Shown here piece after piece: positions 13,035 through 24,860 of a DNA stretch of 64,000 bases (the first letter of the stretch is position 1; every line of letters begins with the position of its first letter). This DNA comes from Trichosphaerium sp. ATCC 40318 (taxonomy: Eukaryota > Discosea > Flabellinia > Trichosidae), in NCBI GenBank assembly GCA_038496445.1, contig JALMLS010000594.1, positions 62,001 through 126,000 of the forward strand. The letters run 5' to 3'. The position numbers and the translations under genes are program-made. The notes beneath the pieces are model-generated. The model did not search any database and had not been told where the DNA came from. It worked only from the letters and a program-made list of their open reading frames with translations.

Positions 13035-13925
13035 ATGCTATCTACCGAAAAGCATTGTAAAATAGACAGTACCTCCAGTACAAACTTATTGCGACTCCCT
13101 ACAGAGATAGTAGCGCATATTTTGCGTCAAACAACCAAATCACGGTTTGCAGCTTGTCAAACCTGTCATTTCCTCGCTTCCATTGTTCATGATATTATTG
13201 GATACCACGCCATTACGATTAAAACAGTAGCTCAAGCAAAATCAGCTGCAAAACATCCTGGTATTCTGAAACACACAAAAATCACGTGTACTGGATACGA
13301 TACTGACAACATTGTCAAGCAATTTACTGGAGTACATACTATTGCCCTCACATGCACTTCAGTAACTGACAAAGGCATCAAAGCACTTGCTGGAGTGCAT
13401 ACCATTGACCTTTCTTATTGTCCCAACATAACAGATGAAGGCATTAAATCGCTTGCTGGAGTACATACTATTGACCTTTCTTATTGTCCCAACATAACAG
13501 ATGAAGGCATTAAATCGCTTGCTGGAGTACATACTATTGACTTTTGTCACACTTCAGTAACTGACAAAGGCATCAAAGCACTTGCTGGAGTGTATACCAT
13601 TGACCTTTCTTATTGTCCCAACATAACAGATGAAGGCATTAAATTGCTTGCTGGAGTACATACTATTGATATTAGACACACTTCAGTAACTGATGAAGGT
13701 GTCAAAGCACTTGCTGGAGTACATAGCATTAACCTTAATATCACTGCAGTAACTGATGAAGGTGTAAAAGCACTTGCTGGAGTTCATACTATTCACCTGA
13801 ATAGCACTTCGGTAACTGATGAAGGTATTAAAGCACTTGCTGGAGTACATACTATTGATATTAGATGCACTTCAGTAACTGACGAAGGTGTCAAAGCACT
13901 TGCCGGAGTACATACTATTTTGTGA
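13035..13925 (+). CDS. F-box/leucine-rich-repeat protein, short repeat-expanded form
   Basis: Single exon, 296 residues. Residues about 18-60 (LLRLPTEIVAHILRQTT... CQTCHFLASIVHDIIGYH) look like an F-box, which would bind Skp1 in an SCF ubiquitin ligase. From about residue 95 there are leucine-rich repeats of 21-23 residues with the core TDEGIKALAGVHTIDLS. Two repeat types alternate: a longer one with SYCPNI and a shorter one with TSVTD. Some units are identical or nearly so at DNA level (around 13391-13530), showing recent tandem expansion. The protein ends abruptly within a repeat (AGVHTIL, TGA), so it may be truncated at its C-terminus. It converges with the related gene at 14.1-15.3 kb. 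The substrate is unknown. Confidence 0.8.
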   Translation: MLSTEKHCKIDSTSSTNLLRLPTEIVAHILRQTTKSRFAACQTCHFLASIVHDIIGYHAITIKTVAQAKSAAKHPGILKHTKITCTGYDTDNIVKQFTGVHTIALTCTSVTDKGIKALAGVHTIDLSYCPNITDEGIKSLAGVHTIDLSYCPNITDEGIKSLAGVHTIDFCHTSVTDKGIKALAGVYTIDLSYCPNITDEGIKLLAGVHTIDIRHTSVTDEGVKALAGVHSINLNITAVTDEGVKALAGVHTIHLNSTSVTDEGIKALAGVHTIDIRCTSVTDEGVKALAGVHTIL

Positions 13926-14085
13926 AAAGCCAAAGTTTCCATAATTTACAAATTACTTGTAAGAGTACAGCTAACTCAATGATTTTAAATACACGTTTAT
14001 TAGTCATTTCGATTAATATTGGCCATTTTTGCTGTGTTAGTTACCCTTTTAGGGTATAAGAATTCCTTAAACAAGAGCTTTTCTT

Positions 14086-15309
14086 TCATTTGTCTTTTTG
14101 TTTGCTACCTCTAGTAACTGTATAGTCAGGAGTTTTGTATTCAAAGTAGGTTATCTGGCCAGATTGAATAGGATCGCTTTCTTTGAGACTACTACGGGTA
14201 CAAAGTACAAGATCTTTTGCATAGTAAGAATAACTTGTGCGTGTATCTCTGTTTATCTTTTTTTTAAAGTCTGAAGTTATCTTCTGACAAAAACTGACTT
14301 CAAGTTGATCAAGTGCTTCACAAAGAGATATAATTCCGTCATTTGTAACTTTAGGACACCAATCAAGTGTCATGTTTCTAACACCGGATAAAAAGGATAG
14401 TCCTTCATCAGAAACATTGAAACAACCTGACAGCGTTATTATATAGGCACCAGCTAATGCTTTTATACCAACATCAGTGACACCTTCACAACGCTCTATA
14501 TGAACTGTATGGACACCAGTAAGAGCCATTAAACCTCTATCTGTTATATTATTACACTTCTTAAGCTTGATTGTATGAACTCCAGAGAGCGCTTCAAGCC
14601 CATCATCGGTGATTGAGAAATTGTTTGCTAAAGAAATTGTATGAACTCCTCTAATTGCTTTGAGACCTATGTCTGTGACCATTGTACCGCTTAAATCTAT
14701 CTTATATACTCCAGATAAAGCAGCAATACCTTCATCTGTCATACTAGTGTAAGATAAATCAATAGTGTGAACTCCAGCAAGACTTTGAATTGCTTTTGGA
14801 GACAGTTGCTCACATCCACTTAAATCAATCGTATGTACACCTGCAACGGCAATTATATCATCATCACATACGAGAGTGTTATCTCTAATATTTAAGGTTT
14901 GTACGCCAGCAAGAAAGTGAATGCCAGATGAACGACAACCAGAGTTCTTGTTCGTTTTTTGGTTAAGTATGGTAACATGTTTAAGTCCTTTACAGAGAGA
15001 AAGAAGATCAGCTGTTACAGCACATTGAAATACGATATGAGAATTAAACAAAATACCAAAGCTATGACGCATCAACTGCCATTGTGTTGTATTACGGACA
15101 TATACCTTGTTATAACCAACGCAGTCATGTATAGCCGTTCTAAACCGTTTACAACTTTGTACAGCAGCTAATCGTTCCGTATCCTCGAGTGGCAAGAGAA
15201 TTAAACATAAAGTCTCCAAAGGAACGTCGTGAAACGCATTTCTGTTGTAGGAAGGCTTGTATTTGTTTTTGGTTGGCGTAATACTCTGATTTGTTTGAAG
15301 AGATGTCAT
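14086..15309 (-). CDS. F-box/leucine-rich-repeat protein
   Basis: Single exon, 407 residues. An F-box-like start (FHDVPLETLCLILLPLEDTERLAAVQSCKRF) is followed by about nine cysteine-type leucine-rich repeats with the core AGVHTIDLSGCEQLSPKAI and then ITDDGLEALSGVHTIKL. The repeats here have diverged far more than in the neighbour at 13.0 kb, so this is the older array. The last 60 residues are basic and not repeated. It would act as the substrate-binding arm of an SCF ubiquitin ligase. The upstream side has a TCACGTGA near 15384, about 75 bases before the start. Intronless in an intron-rich region. Confidence 0.8.
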   Translation of the reverse strand: MTSLQTNQSITPTKNKYKPSYNRNAFHDVPLETLCLILLPLEDTERLAAVQSCKRFRTAIHDCVGYNKVYVRNTTQWQLMRHSFGILFNSHIVFQCAVTADLLSLCKGLKHVTILNQKTNKNSGCRSSGIHFLAGVQTLNIRDNTLVCDDDIIAVAGVHTIDLSGCEQLSPKAIQSLAGVHTIDLSYTSMTDEGIAALSGVYKIDLSGTMVTDIGLKAIRGVHTISLANNFSITDDGLEALSGVHTIKLKKCNNITDRGLMALTGVHTVHIERCEGVTDVGIKALAGAYIITLSGCFNVSDEGLSFLSGVRNMTLDWCPKVTNDGIISLCEALDQLEVSFCQKITSDFKKKINRDTRTSYSYYAKDLVLCTRSSLKESDPIQSGQITYFEYKTPDYTVTRGSKQKDK

Positions 15310-15475
15310 AGTTTTATGAATGTTTAATGAATACCAGAAAGACCCACTGTGGCCGATAGTTTGTTTTCACTTAATGTAGTTATCACGTGACCGAAAGGGT
15401 GTGTTGAATGTTTTTGGGATCTAGATAATCCAACAGTATTGACAACGATAATTCATTTTCTTTCCTAAATTGTTA

Positions 15476-16330
15476 GCGATATTGTCTGTTTCATTCAAGT
15501 TTTGAGACAGACTGACTTTAAGCAAAAAAAAATCCAGTTTCTGCCTGATCTGTCAGATCTGACGGATTTGACACTTCTGACAGATCTTGAAATTATCATT
15601 TTTTAAATGTGAGTACCCTCACGCCTGTCCAGTGAATCCAACCGTTTCAAACCCACGTGATTTAACAAACTTTTTTATTTACATATTTAGCGGCGTTTAC
15701 AAAGCCCAGCAACGCTGGTGGTGTTTTGGGGCGGGTTTGACGTTGTTACACCTTCATTGCTGTTTGGATGCTACCATAGCGCTTCTGTTACCGCGGGGTA
15801 GGCGCTAGCGTAGCGCTAGTAAGTTATACACGTGCGTTGATTTTTTGAAGCAAAACATACTACAAACAGTGTTTGAGGCATTCACCACCGTGTTTGGCGG
15901 TAATGCGATAGCTTTGTAGGACATCATACTTTTTTAATTCGCTTTTAGCTCATGAGCACTTCTGTGGTTTGATCGTACCGTGTACAGTTTGCGTAGGTAA
16001 ATACTGCGATCATCTTCCATGGTCTATTGAAAATGACATTGAAAAGTTTGGTATCAGTGAACCTTCTGTCAAATGGTGTAGATAACAATGTGAACTATGC
16101 GTGACAATGCTATCCTTCATAGTGATAACAAAATTCTCAATGAGCTAAAAGTAGGGTATGATGTACTATAAAGCTATCGCATGACCGCCAAACACGGTAT
16201 AATGCCTCAAACACTGTTTGCTGCATGTTTTACTTCAAAAAATCAACATACGTGTATGACTTACTAACGTTACTCTAGCGCCTACCCCACGCTAAAAAAA
16301 GCGCTATGGTAGCATCTAAACATCACTTCA
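15476..16330. mobile_element. Fold-back / MITE-like repeat element, copy 1
   Basis: No convincing coding region. Two properties mark it as an element. First, 15476-16030 matches 34082-33505 in reverse orientation, from the GTTTCATTCAAGTTTTGAGA end onwards. Second, it folds on itself: the block around 15770-15930 (ACCATAGCGCTTCTGT ... GTTTGAGGCATTCACCACCG) is inverted at about 16158-16320 (CCTCAAACACTGTTTGC ... AGCGCTATGGTAGCATC). There is also a cluster of GATCTGTCAGATCTGAC half-palindromes near 15550-15590. The structure suggests a non-autonomous fold-back transposon. Confidence 0.65.
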
Positions 16331-16404
16331 AATAATAAGCGCATATCAAATTTTCCTTTATAAATTTAAGGATCCACATGTTGAGAAGTAAGAGCAATAC
16401 CACT

Positions 16405-16492
16405 GAAAGAAGAAGTATCCCAATACGCTTGATTGAACTCAAGTTAAGGCAATACTGTACCTTGCTTAGAAGCAATCTATTGTGATTTAGCC
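16405..16492 (+). promoter_or_regulatory. Conserved upstream block of fucosyltransferase copy A
   Basis: The block AGAAGTATCCCAATACGCTT through TTAAGGCAATACTGTACCTT is shared with the upstream regions of copies B (42361-42460, minus) and C (43391-43480, plus). In B and C it contains CACGTGTGAGATTTA or its equivalent; here that palindrome is changed to CTATTGTGATTTA. Conservation 150-230 bases before each start suggests core promoter or duplicated 5' flank. Confidence 0.5.
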
Positions 16493-16636
16493 CTTGGGTT
16501 GGTGAACAGGCACCAAAAGCTGTAACATTTTGGTAACGACTTACACGTATCTACAACCAATTTCTAAAGACATTTCTATTTTATTTCGAGTTTAGCTTAT
16601 TTCCACTTCAGAAATCTATTCACCTTCTAAGACAAT

Positions 16637-19524
16637 ATGCGAGAGTCTGTGAAGCGTAAAGAGCGTAAGATCTTGTCTTTTAGGACAGTTTCTTGTCCAA
16701 TACATAATTATTTTATTAATTCGCTTACAATAGATAAGCCAACGCGTTATTGTGGCGGCACATTATCTAGGAATCAACTTATTGTTGTTTGTGGGTTTGT
16801 TTCAATAGCATTGATACGTATCTTCTTTTTCGTTTCTCAAAATCACGTGACTGTAATAAGCCTCCTTGGTACAGACTCAGTACGCTATTTATATATGAGC
16901 ACAAACAAAAAACAATCGTTCATTTTGGCTAAAGCAAAATAGGAAGAATTTCCTGAAAACAATAACCTTGCACACGTGGATGAAGTTCCTGACGTTCATC
17001 CTACATTGTCACCAACGAATGCACCTTATGAATCGCCTACCAACTATCCAGTACCTCCACCAACTGCATCACCAACTAATGCACCTGTTCCCGTACCTAC
17101 AGCACCACCAACACAGACAGCGTCACCAACTAACTATCCAGTACCTCCACCAACACTTCCACCTACAAATGCGCCTATACCTGCTCCCAAAGCACCAACA
17201 AACGCACCGACATCAACACCTACGGTGTCACCAACAAACGTACCAACACATTCACCAACAAACGCAGCTACATCAACTCCTACAGTGTCACCAACAAATT
17301 CACCTACGCAGTCACCAACCAATGCACCAGTGCCACCACCTGAATCGCCGGCACCAACATATGTGCCTGTTAATGAATCTACAGCGTCTCCAACTAACTA
17401 TCCAGTACCGCCACCAACACTTCCACCTACAAATGCGCCTGTACCAGGTCCCAAAGCACCAACAAATGCGCCAACATCAACACCTACAGTGTCACCAACC
17501 AATGCACCAGTACCACCTACTGAATCGCCGACAAATTACATAGCAGAAACACAAACACCAACTAAAGCTCCTATTCCTGCTTATCCTGACACGCCTACAA
17601 ATGCACCAATACCACCTACTGTGTCACCAACAAACGCGCCTGTTCCTGAATCTACAGAATCTCATGATGTAGAAGTCACGATAGGACCAGTACGTTGAAC
17701 TAGAGGAGTGACCTTAACATTATTTTGTTCATAGAGTATTATCCCACATGTTGAAGGAAGATATTGCAGAGAGGATATGGAAGAAATTGGAGTGTCTCAT
17801 CCAGAATCTATATATAATAGTAATCAGTGGGATTACTTACACCCACGTTGTGTAAATGTTAAGGAATCTTCTGAGTTCTTTTACAGAGTATATTCGTAAG
17901 TGCTTTTTTTTGTTTTTTTCTTGTTTTGTATTTCTGTTGAACTTTCTTCAAATTAGGCTGTTGCCACGGGCACAAAATAGAGACTGTAATGATCATCGGA
18001 ATAGAGTCATGTTATTCTCCCCACCTACAAGGTAAGATCTCTAAATAAGACAAAAACAAACAAGATTGGGTGACTTCCACAATTGTTTTTTAAATCGAAA
18101 TGTATTATTATTGTTTATCAGTTTCTAGAATCTGTGGTCTTGGATGTGAGATGTCTTTCACAACAAAAGCTTTTCATATAGCATTGAAATTAAATTATAC
18201 ATTTGTTTTATTACCTGTTGCAACTACTTGGGATGTACGTAGCTTGAACCGTACTACTCAAAAAAATCCAAAAAAACTAAGAATTTACATTAGCACTGGA
18301 ATGAGACGTTTTGTAAAAGACGAGAATTTGATTGTTACTTTGCACCAGTATTCAACAAGAAGTTATGTAACACTTCTGTTTTGTGGGATACAAAAAAAGT
18401 ACGCTTTAAAACGCGAAACACCACGTGGCTTCAATTACAGAAAACAGTAATTCCGTTAACAAACGACCTAAATTGAATTCATTTCTTAGATGGCCTCACA
18501 ACAGCACATATACCGTAACATATCAAAACAGCCTAAATATAGTTCAAAACAATTATTGCAGTACCTTAGTAATAAAAAACACTTAGTTATTGGTGAACGT
18601 CATTTAAGTGTACGTATGTATTTATTTTTTATTTTTGTGACACAAATCATGTTAATGTTACTCAGCGGGACATTGGTACTGCAGGACTGTTCAAAACAGC
18701 TAGTGAACATGCAAGGTATTTAAAATATTGCTGACATAAAGTAAGTAACATAATAATAAACAACTTTGTAGGTTAAAGGCAGCTATGCTTAAGTACTTGC
18801 TAAGACCTGGACCTGAATTGAGAGATTTTATTTCACAAGAAAAAAAAAGATTGAAGTTTGATGAGTTTTCAAAGGAACCTATCATAGTTGTTCATGTTCG
18901 CCGTGGTGATTCAACAATGGAAAAAGGAAGAACATTGTTTAATATCAGTGGTACGAAAAATTGCTGTTTAAGTGCGTGATACGACTAAAAAAGCAAAAAA
19001 GATTACATGCCATATGCAGAAAAGTTACGTGATATTTACCAAGCGAAGACAATTTACTTGCTCACAGTATGTCATAAACTTATTCTGATTCGATTCTACA
19101 TATTGATATTTGTTGATAGGCGTCAAGAGTTATAATAAACCAAACATTGGACTTTCCAGAATGGAACTGGTTGCACGCTGATCCAAAATATTTATGGCAT
19201 GGTACAAAATTATTTTTAGTTATTTTTATCTCAGTAGAGTTTATCAACTGATTGTGTACCCTGAATTTAGATGGTCATAAAACTAATGCTGGTGACTCAA
19301 AGGAATCTAGTTTAGCAACATTTGCAGCACTTTTAATTGCAGGTGAATGTAATATGTTTGTTGGCACACATCACTCAAATTTTGGCCGAATGGTTAGATT
19401 ACTACAAGTCCGTATTTTGGTTTACACAAACCCTTTAAACTTACTACCCTAGATGGGTAACAACCGTGGATTAGCATCACCTTACAGGTTGATTTCAGGA
19501 AATGCGCATGAAGCACGTGCCTAA
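16637..19524 (+). CDS. GT23-like fucosyltransferase with mucin-like stem, copy A
   Basis: Type II Golgi layout. A basic N-terminus is followed by one membrane helix (NQLIVVCGFVSIALIRIFFF), then a long proline/threonine stem of about 230 residues built from PTNAPVP/SPTNYPVPPPT repeats (16990-17660), then a catalytic region. Catalytic marks resemble the alpha-1,6-fucosyltransferase family (FUT8/NodZ, GT23): CGLGCEMSFTTKAFHIALKL, IIVVHVRRGDS, KLRDIYQAKTIYLLT, and ATFAALLIAGECNMFVGTHH. Exon 1 ends at CAC|GTGACT inside a CACGTGA palindrome; the last exon reads MGNNRGLASPYRLISG and stops at 19524. The stem is intact, unlike copies B and C. The middle (about 18380-18620) is hard to join without a stop, so a lesion there is possible. 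It probably fucosylates N-glycans or related sugars. Confidence 0.7.
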
Positions 19525-20403
19525 AAAAGAATATTTCACATAAAAATCGCAAATGATTGTTTTATTTATGTACATTTGCTACATTTGGGTAACAATGAGG
19601 TTTTAATTTTCAACAAGCGTCTATTACGTCTCAAAACAATCCAATATGCTACCATTGGTTGATTTATGGTTATTCTTGTGCAATGACTTTTTTATTGGAT
19701 CACGTGTTTTGTCGATTCGTTTTTCTATAAATAGACTAGCTTCACCATAAATTGTTTTCTGCTTGATTCTTTACATACTATACAATCAAAAACCGACAAT
19801 CATCACTGCACGTTTTGAAACCAAGTGGACAACTTAAATACAAAAAGAATTAGAATGACTTTTCGCTTTGAAATATACTAGTCACCGTATGCTCCCCCAA
19901 ACACGTTATTATAATAAATAGGAGTACTTTTCTTATATTTTTCGCTACCATTAGCGGAATTTGACATTATTATCAAGTGCGGTTGTCGAATACAAAAAGA
20001 ACTGCTTACAAAACTTCATAGCAAATAAAAATGTGTCATCAATGACGCAGTTTCAATGCCAGTCGACATAATACACAAATACCTTTAGGTGGTAGTGACT
20101 ACGGTTTTCGTGTTTGGCTAGATCTGACCTATTTGTAAGTTCTATTAGAACATTAAATAAGACCAGCAAAACTAGGATATACATTGTAAATGCGGATAAA
20201 TTATTCCTACGCAATTTGTAAAACACGTGCGCAATGTGAGTTTGTGTTTGTTTGGTATTCGTCAATCTACCTATTTTATACAGGTTCAGAGCTAGCATCA
20301 TTGCTTTGAGACTCATGTCACAGGCGACATATCTGACGCATGTGATGACTTGGGACTTAATTATCCGCTTTTAAGTAGAGATTTTTAACCAAAAAGTGTC
20401 ATT
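19525..20403. other. Spacer between fucosyltransferase A and GPI protein 1
   Basis: No gene is recognised. CACGTG occurs near 19700 and 20224. The part from about 20100 onward is shared with the inverted copy at 38.8-39.1 kb. The part 19530-20100 has no clear counterpart at 39.1-40.1 kb, so this is where the two arms of the inverted duplication differ most. Confidence 0.5.
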
Positions 20404-23400
20404 ATGAGTGGCTCATACAACTCTTTAACACTTAATTTAGTGCTAGCCACACTAGTAGTACTTTGCTGCGCTACAGAATTTCCATCATGGTGGGATCCTT
20501 TCAACGTTCAAGTACAGAGAGTAGATACACCAGGGAACAAGCCAATACTGTGGGAGTCTAGCACAGCACGCTTTATACAATTACTGCAGTAAGTGTAATT
20601 TACGTTGTATTTTCGCTCTAGTAGCTACGAATTCGTTTGCAGTAGTCGAGTTTTAACACGTTTTTTTTTAATAATAAACTAGAGTAAATGGGTTTCATCG
20701 TAATGGTGTTGTAGCCCCTATGTGGTTCAGAATTAAATCTAGCGGTAATGAAGCCGTTGTGGTTTGGACAGAGGGTACATATTCTTGTTGTAATAACCTC
20801 GCGTTTCGAGATGTCAGAGCAGTACACATAACTACTATAAACACTGCAGATTGGTCTGTAAAGGTAGAAAATCATAAAAACCGACTTCGTATTTTCAAAA
20901 CTACTATATACCTTTTAATCTATACATTTAAAAAACATTCTTTGCGCAGCTTTTGAAAACCTAAGAATTTGAAATGGTATGGGTTACGGAATTTTGTTCT
21001 ATTTTATTCTTTGGTCCCAAATACAGTTCTGTTCCCTTTTTGTTTTTCGAACATCTTGATGTATTTGCCACTCGCATAGAAGTTTCTGTGAGGTGGGACA
21101 AGAGTTAAGATTTGGGGCATGGATTTTTTGTGAATTTTTTTTTCCCTGTTCTTCCCAAATGTAGTTTTTTTATTTTTTTCCTCTCCACGTGATGTGAAAC
21201 GTCATCCCAAATACTTTTTTTTGTCTTAGCTAACTCTGGTGTAGAGCAACATTGCTATTACTGATAAGCTTCCAAAGAGAGTAGCTGGGTTTGTTCTTCA
21301 TGATGATGATTCAATGGCTATCATGTTTAGCCGACTTGAAGATCAATCTTTGGTATCTACAGGTCTTCAAGATCAAACATCTGAAGGATGGAAGGACATG
21401 TGGTTCTTAAAAATAGACGCAAACGGTAATAGAGTGGTTGAGAAAATTATAGAAAACAGGTACTCTAACTATAACTACTATCTCGTCTTGACTTCTAACA
21501 CTTGTTACTAGACTTGGAGGTTGGCCTTGGTACGTTTTGCGGAATTATCGTTGACTGAGCGTTTAACTCGCGTTTGTTTCTGGAACTGTGTTGTGTTGAC
21601 TGTTCTTTTAGGCTAGCTGGTAAAGCTTCTCTAGCATACTCTCCTAATTTATACGGAAATGGGCCAAGTTACTTGGCAACACATGTTGTTAATGGACGTG
21701 CTCCATCATGTACGAAAAGTCACGTTTATAAAACAAACCAATAACACTCTAGGTTTGGGTACTGGCAGTGGCAGCGTTGGTCATACCGCGCAAACCTGGC
21801 GTTACTTTAACGCTTCTGGACCACCAGATTTCAACGCTGGAGCTAGGGTTAATAGCGACTCATCAAAACCAGTTTATGGAAAATGTTGGGGTACACTACT
21901 GAAATATACCACAGAGTTTAACTGCAATGTTAGGTGGAAACGGTCACCCTGTAGATAGTCGTGTAGGTGTAGACCCAAACTCGGGAAATATCATACCAGG
22001 TATGCTCACAAACAAGAAAAACCCCGAAATGCTTGCCTTTGTACGCTTGACTTATTATTGATCATAGTACATCTTGGAGATTTTGGAACTATTGTAACCA
22101 TCAACCCTCTTAACAACAGTGTAAGTCTGTATAAGTTTAAGACTCAGAATATTAAAGCAGAGGCAGCTCTAGGTACAACCATTTCTTCGTCTATCGAGAA
22201 CTCACAACCGGTTTGAATAGGTGATATTATTTTGAACCACGAAGGTGATGGCTTCATGCTCACTTTCTGTGGTCCTAGATACGAAACATTTGGTCCTACT
22301 AAGACATTTCAAGCCAACGGAACTGATGTTGGTCTAATAAAGGTAAAAGAGAGCCAACCTATTATCTGTTAATAAAAGTCTCAACTGACTTCCACTTTCT
22401 TAGCTTGATGTACACGGTAATGTTGTTGAAAAAATTTGGATCACAGATTATAACAACCATTGGGCTCGTGGTGGTCGTTTGATAAAGTACAAGCGCAATA
22501 ATTACTTGTTGTTTTGGTATACTACACCACAATGGAATCTCGGTAGTGGAAAGCAATATTATGTTGCAGAAATAAACAAAGGTGAACCTTATGAAACATG
22601 AAGTAACAAGATTAACTCTCTGTATAGATGGTGTCTTTCAACGTGGCCCTCAAGAGATTACGGACAAGGGTTTCTTCTCGCTGAGAAATAGCGTATTTCA
22701 GCAACTACCTAACGGAGACATTGCTTGGGTAATCTTTAGTGTTATAATTTGAGACTAAAAGCGTATTTTGTTTAGGTTCATGTGTGGGATGATACTAGAA
22801 CACTAACTCATTCCACAGACAGACGTAGAAAATACTGGTATCACGAAAGTGTTGGTTACTTTCATGTACTGCAACTCACTGATAAAACACCTCCTGGCCC
22901 AAACGAAGGACCATTTGTTCCAGTAAGTTACTAAAATTGTTTGACTTTTTCTTTTCTGTTGAAGCTCTCTTATGCGTGTTCAGGAAGCGTGTAAGTACTA
23001 TGAAGAAAATGATGGTACTGTTGTTATAGAAACTGAACTCTACGATTATAAAGTGAAGTCTGAAACACACGAGTGGCTTAGACTTAAAAAATCAGATGCA
23101 GGTAAATAATTCTTAGAAATAGCTTTAGAACTGTTTCCACGTGTTCAATATTCTTACACGATTATAGCTGGTGAAACTGTAATGAGGACAACAGAGCAAG
23201 GTTTGGTTATAGGTTCAAAAGATATTGATAACGCTCCTCGATTAGACTACAACTTAAAGGTTACTTTACAAGTCAGTTCTCCACACAAACTTACCATGTT
23301 TGTTATAAGATCACAGAGGCTGGCACATACACAATTGTTTGCAGAGCTATCGCCATTCAAAAAGGCGGACAAGGCTATTACATTGGGATTGATGGCAAAC

Positions 23401-24765
23401 TCTTAGGTATAGCTGACACGTGTGTATTCGGAATCCTTACTTGTTTGTTAGATGAAAGGGGAACAGGTGGTGGAAGATGGTTTTGGTTATGGAACCCAAA
23501 AAGTATCACAGCAAACCTTGATGTAGGCATTCATAAGTTTAACATATGGGTAAGCCTTAAATTTGAGTACAAGTGTAATTATTAACTCTTTCGTTTCAGT
23601 TGAAAGACGACGGTGGTACAATTGATCGCTGTATTATTACCAAAAACAGCTCTGTTATCCCTGCTGATAAAACAACTATTTTTGGACCATCCATGTCAGC
23701 CAGAGGACCTTCTCAATGCGTTGATGGATTTGTACCACATGAAGATCGTGTTGTAGTTGATCACGTGCAATCAAGATCTGATGATATTGTACCAAATCCA
23801 GACGATCCATGGAAGATCAATAATGGTAAATAACTTAGTTTTGTTTAGTTTGTTGTCTCTTACATTTTGCTGTAGTTGGCCATACCACGTTTGTTTACCC
23901 TCCAGGAACCAAACCTGTAAAGAAGATAGAAGTTCCATCAGGAGAAGGAGTCGTTGATATTGGGGGAACGATTGTAGACTCGAATCCATATCCAGCTTCT
24001 AATGCAACATCCGCTGATGTACTCGGTACTTTCCGTATCAAGACCCTCACTGGGCCTCTCTCCACAGTATGCTTTTTTACGTCTAACCAGCTTACTTATT
24101 ATTTCTCTTAGTGGGCTCTAACTCAGATACGAATACTGTTGTCTGCTAGAATCGAGAAAGTGTCTCCTCATGTTGATACTGTTGATCCAAACCGCATTAA
24201 ACTAACACAAGCTAATTTTGGTCAAATCACAATTGCAATTGCAGGTAACTCTAAATACCATTGTTCGAATACTAATTCTTGGTTGTAAACACAGATGGTA
24301 TACCTACAAGGGAAGATGTGTCAAAGGCTATGAAATGTGATGACTACTTGACAGCCCTTGAGTCTATTCCACATATTGAAGTACTTGGTGCGTCTTACAG
24401 TTTCTCTTGGCTTCCTTTTATCTTCCTTGTTCTGGTACTTATAAGTGTACTTTAGATGGCACAAGAAACGGAACAATAGCTTGCCCTGATGGCATCTCTG
24501 TATCAGGACAATGGGGAGAACCTGTAATAGCTCCTGCTTCACCAATTGAACCTACGCAACCTACGGTAGCCATACATCAACGCCCTGAAGCCGGCGCTAA
24601 ATCCCTCGTATCTGTTGCAGCTACACTCTCCTTCTTGATCTGTTATTTGTTGATACTACCATAACTTTTTGGCAACATCACTCGAATACCACGTGTTGAT
24701 CACCAAAGACACGCGCCTCATAAATAAAGATTTTTTAATCTCACATCGTAACAGCTAAAAACAAC
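20100..24765 (+). repeat. Left arm of large inverted duplication (GPI protein copy 1)
   Basis: The arm matches 39110-34420 in reverse orientation, including introns, at high identity by eye. It begins near the ATTCGTCAATCTACCTATTT block and ends near the AATAAAGATTTTTTAATCTC block. Introns and flanks being shared shows a DNA-level duplication and not retroposition. Confidence 0.85.
20404..24663 (+). pseudogene. Large GPI-anchored secreted protein, copy 1 (probable frameshift)
   Basis: A signal peptide (LNLVLATLVVLCCATEFPSW) is followed by a long extracellular region over about 15 exons rich in tryptophan/aspartate turns (WWDPFNVQVQRVDTPGNKP, WKDMWFLKIDANGNRVVEKI, HVWDDTRTLTHSTDRRRKYW), like a repeated beta-sheet or propeller fold. 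A later segment (AGTYTIVCRAIAIQKGGQGYYIGIDG ... WFWLWNP ... IHKFNIWLKDDGGTIDRCII) resembles carbohydrate-binding modules. The C-terminus is a serine-rich stretch and a hydrophobic tail (SFLICYLLILP), the form of a GPI-anchor signal. Compared with copy 2, the region near 21720-21755 has four extra bases and three missing, a net +1 that leads to a stop in the upstream frame. Unless splicing avoids it, this copy is broken there. Confidence 0.65.
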
Positions 24766-24860
24766 AATTTTGTTTTGCTTGAAATGGTTTTATTGGTGTC
24801 GCTTGAACGAGATAATAACAGCTGTATTTTTCTACAACGTATCACGTGATTTTAGTTTTT

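Noticed and set aside
13330-13925. Regularly spaced repeats that look like a CRISPR array
   Set aside because: Repeats and spacers are one open frame encoding leucine-rich repeats in a eukaryotic genome.
16968-17543. 191-residue His/Gln-rich open frame over the PT stem
   Set aside because: It is the +1 shadow of the proline/threonine repeat array; the frame with PTNAP units is continuous with membrane and catalytic exons.
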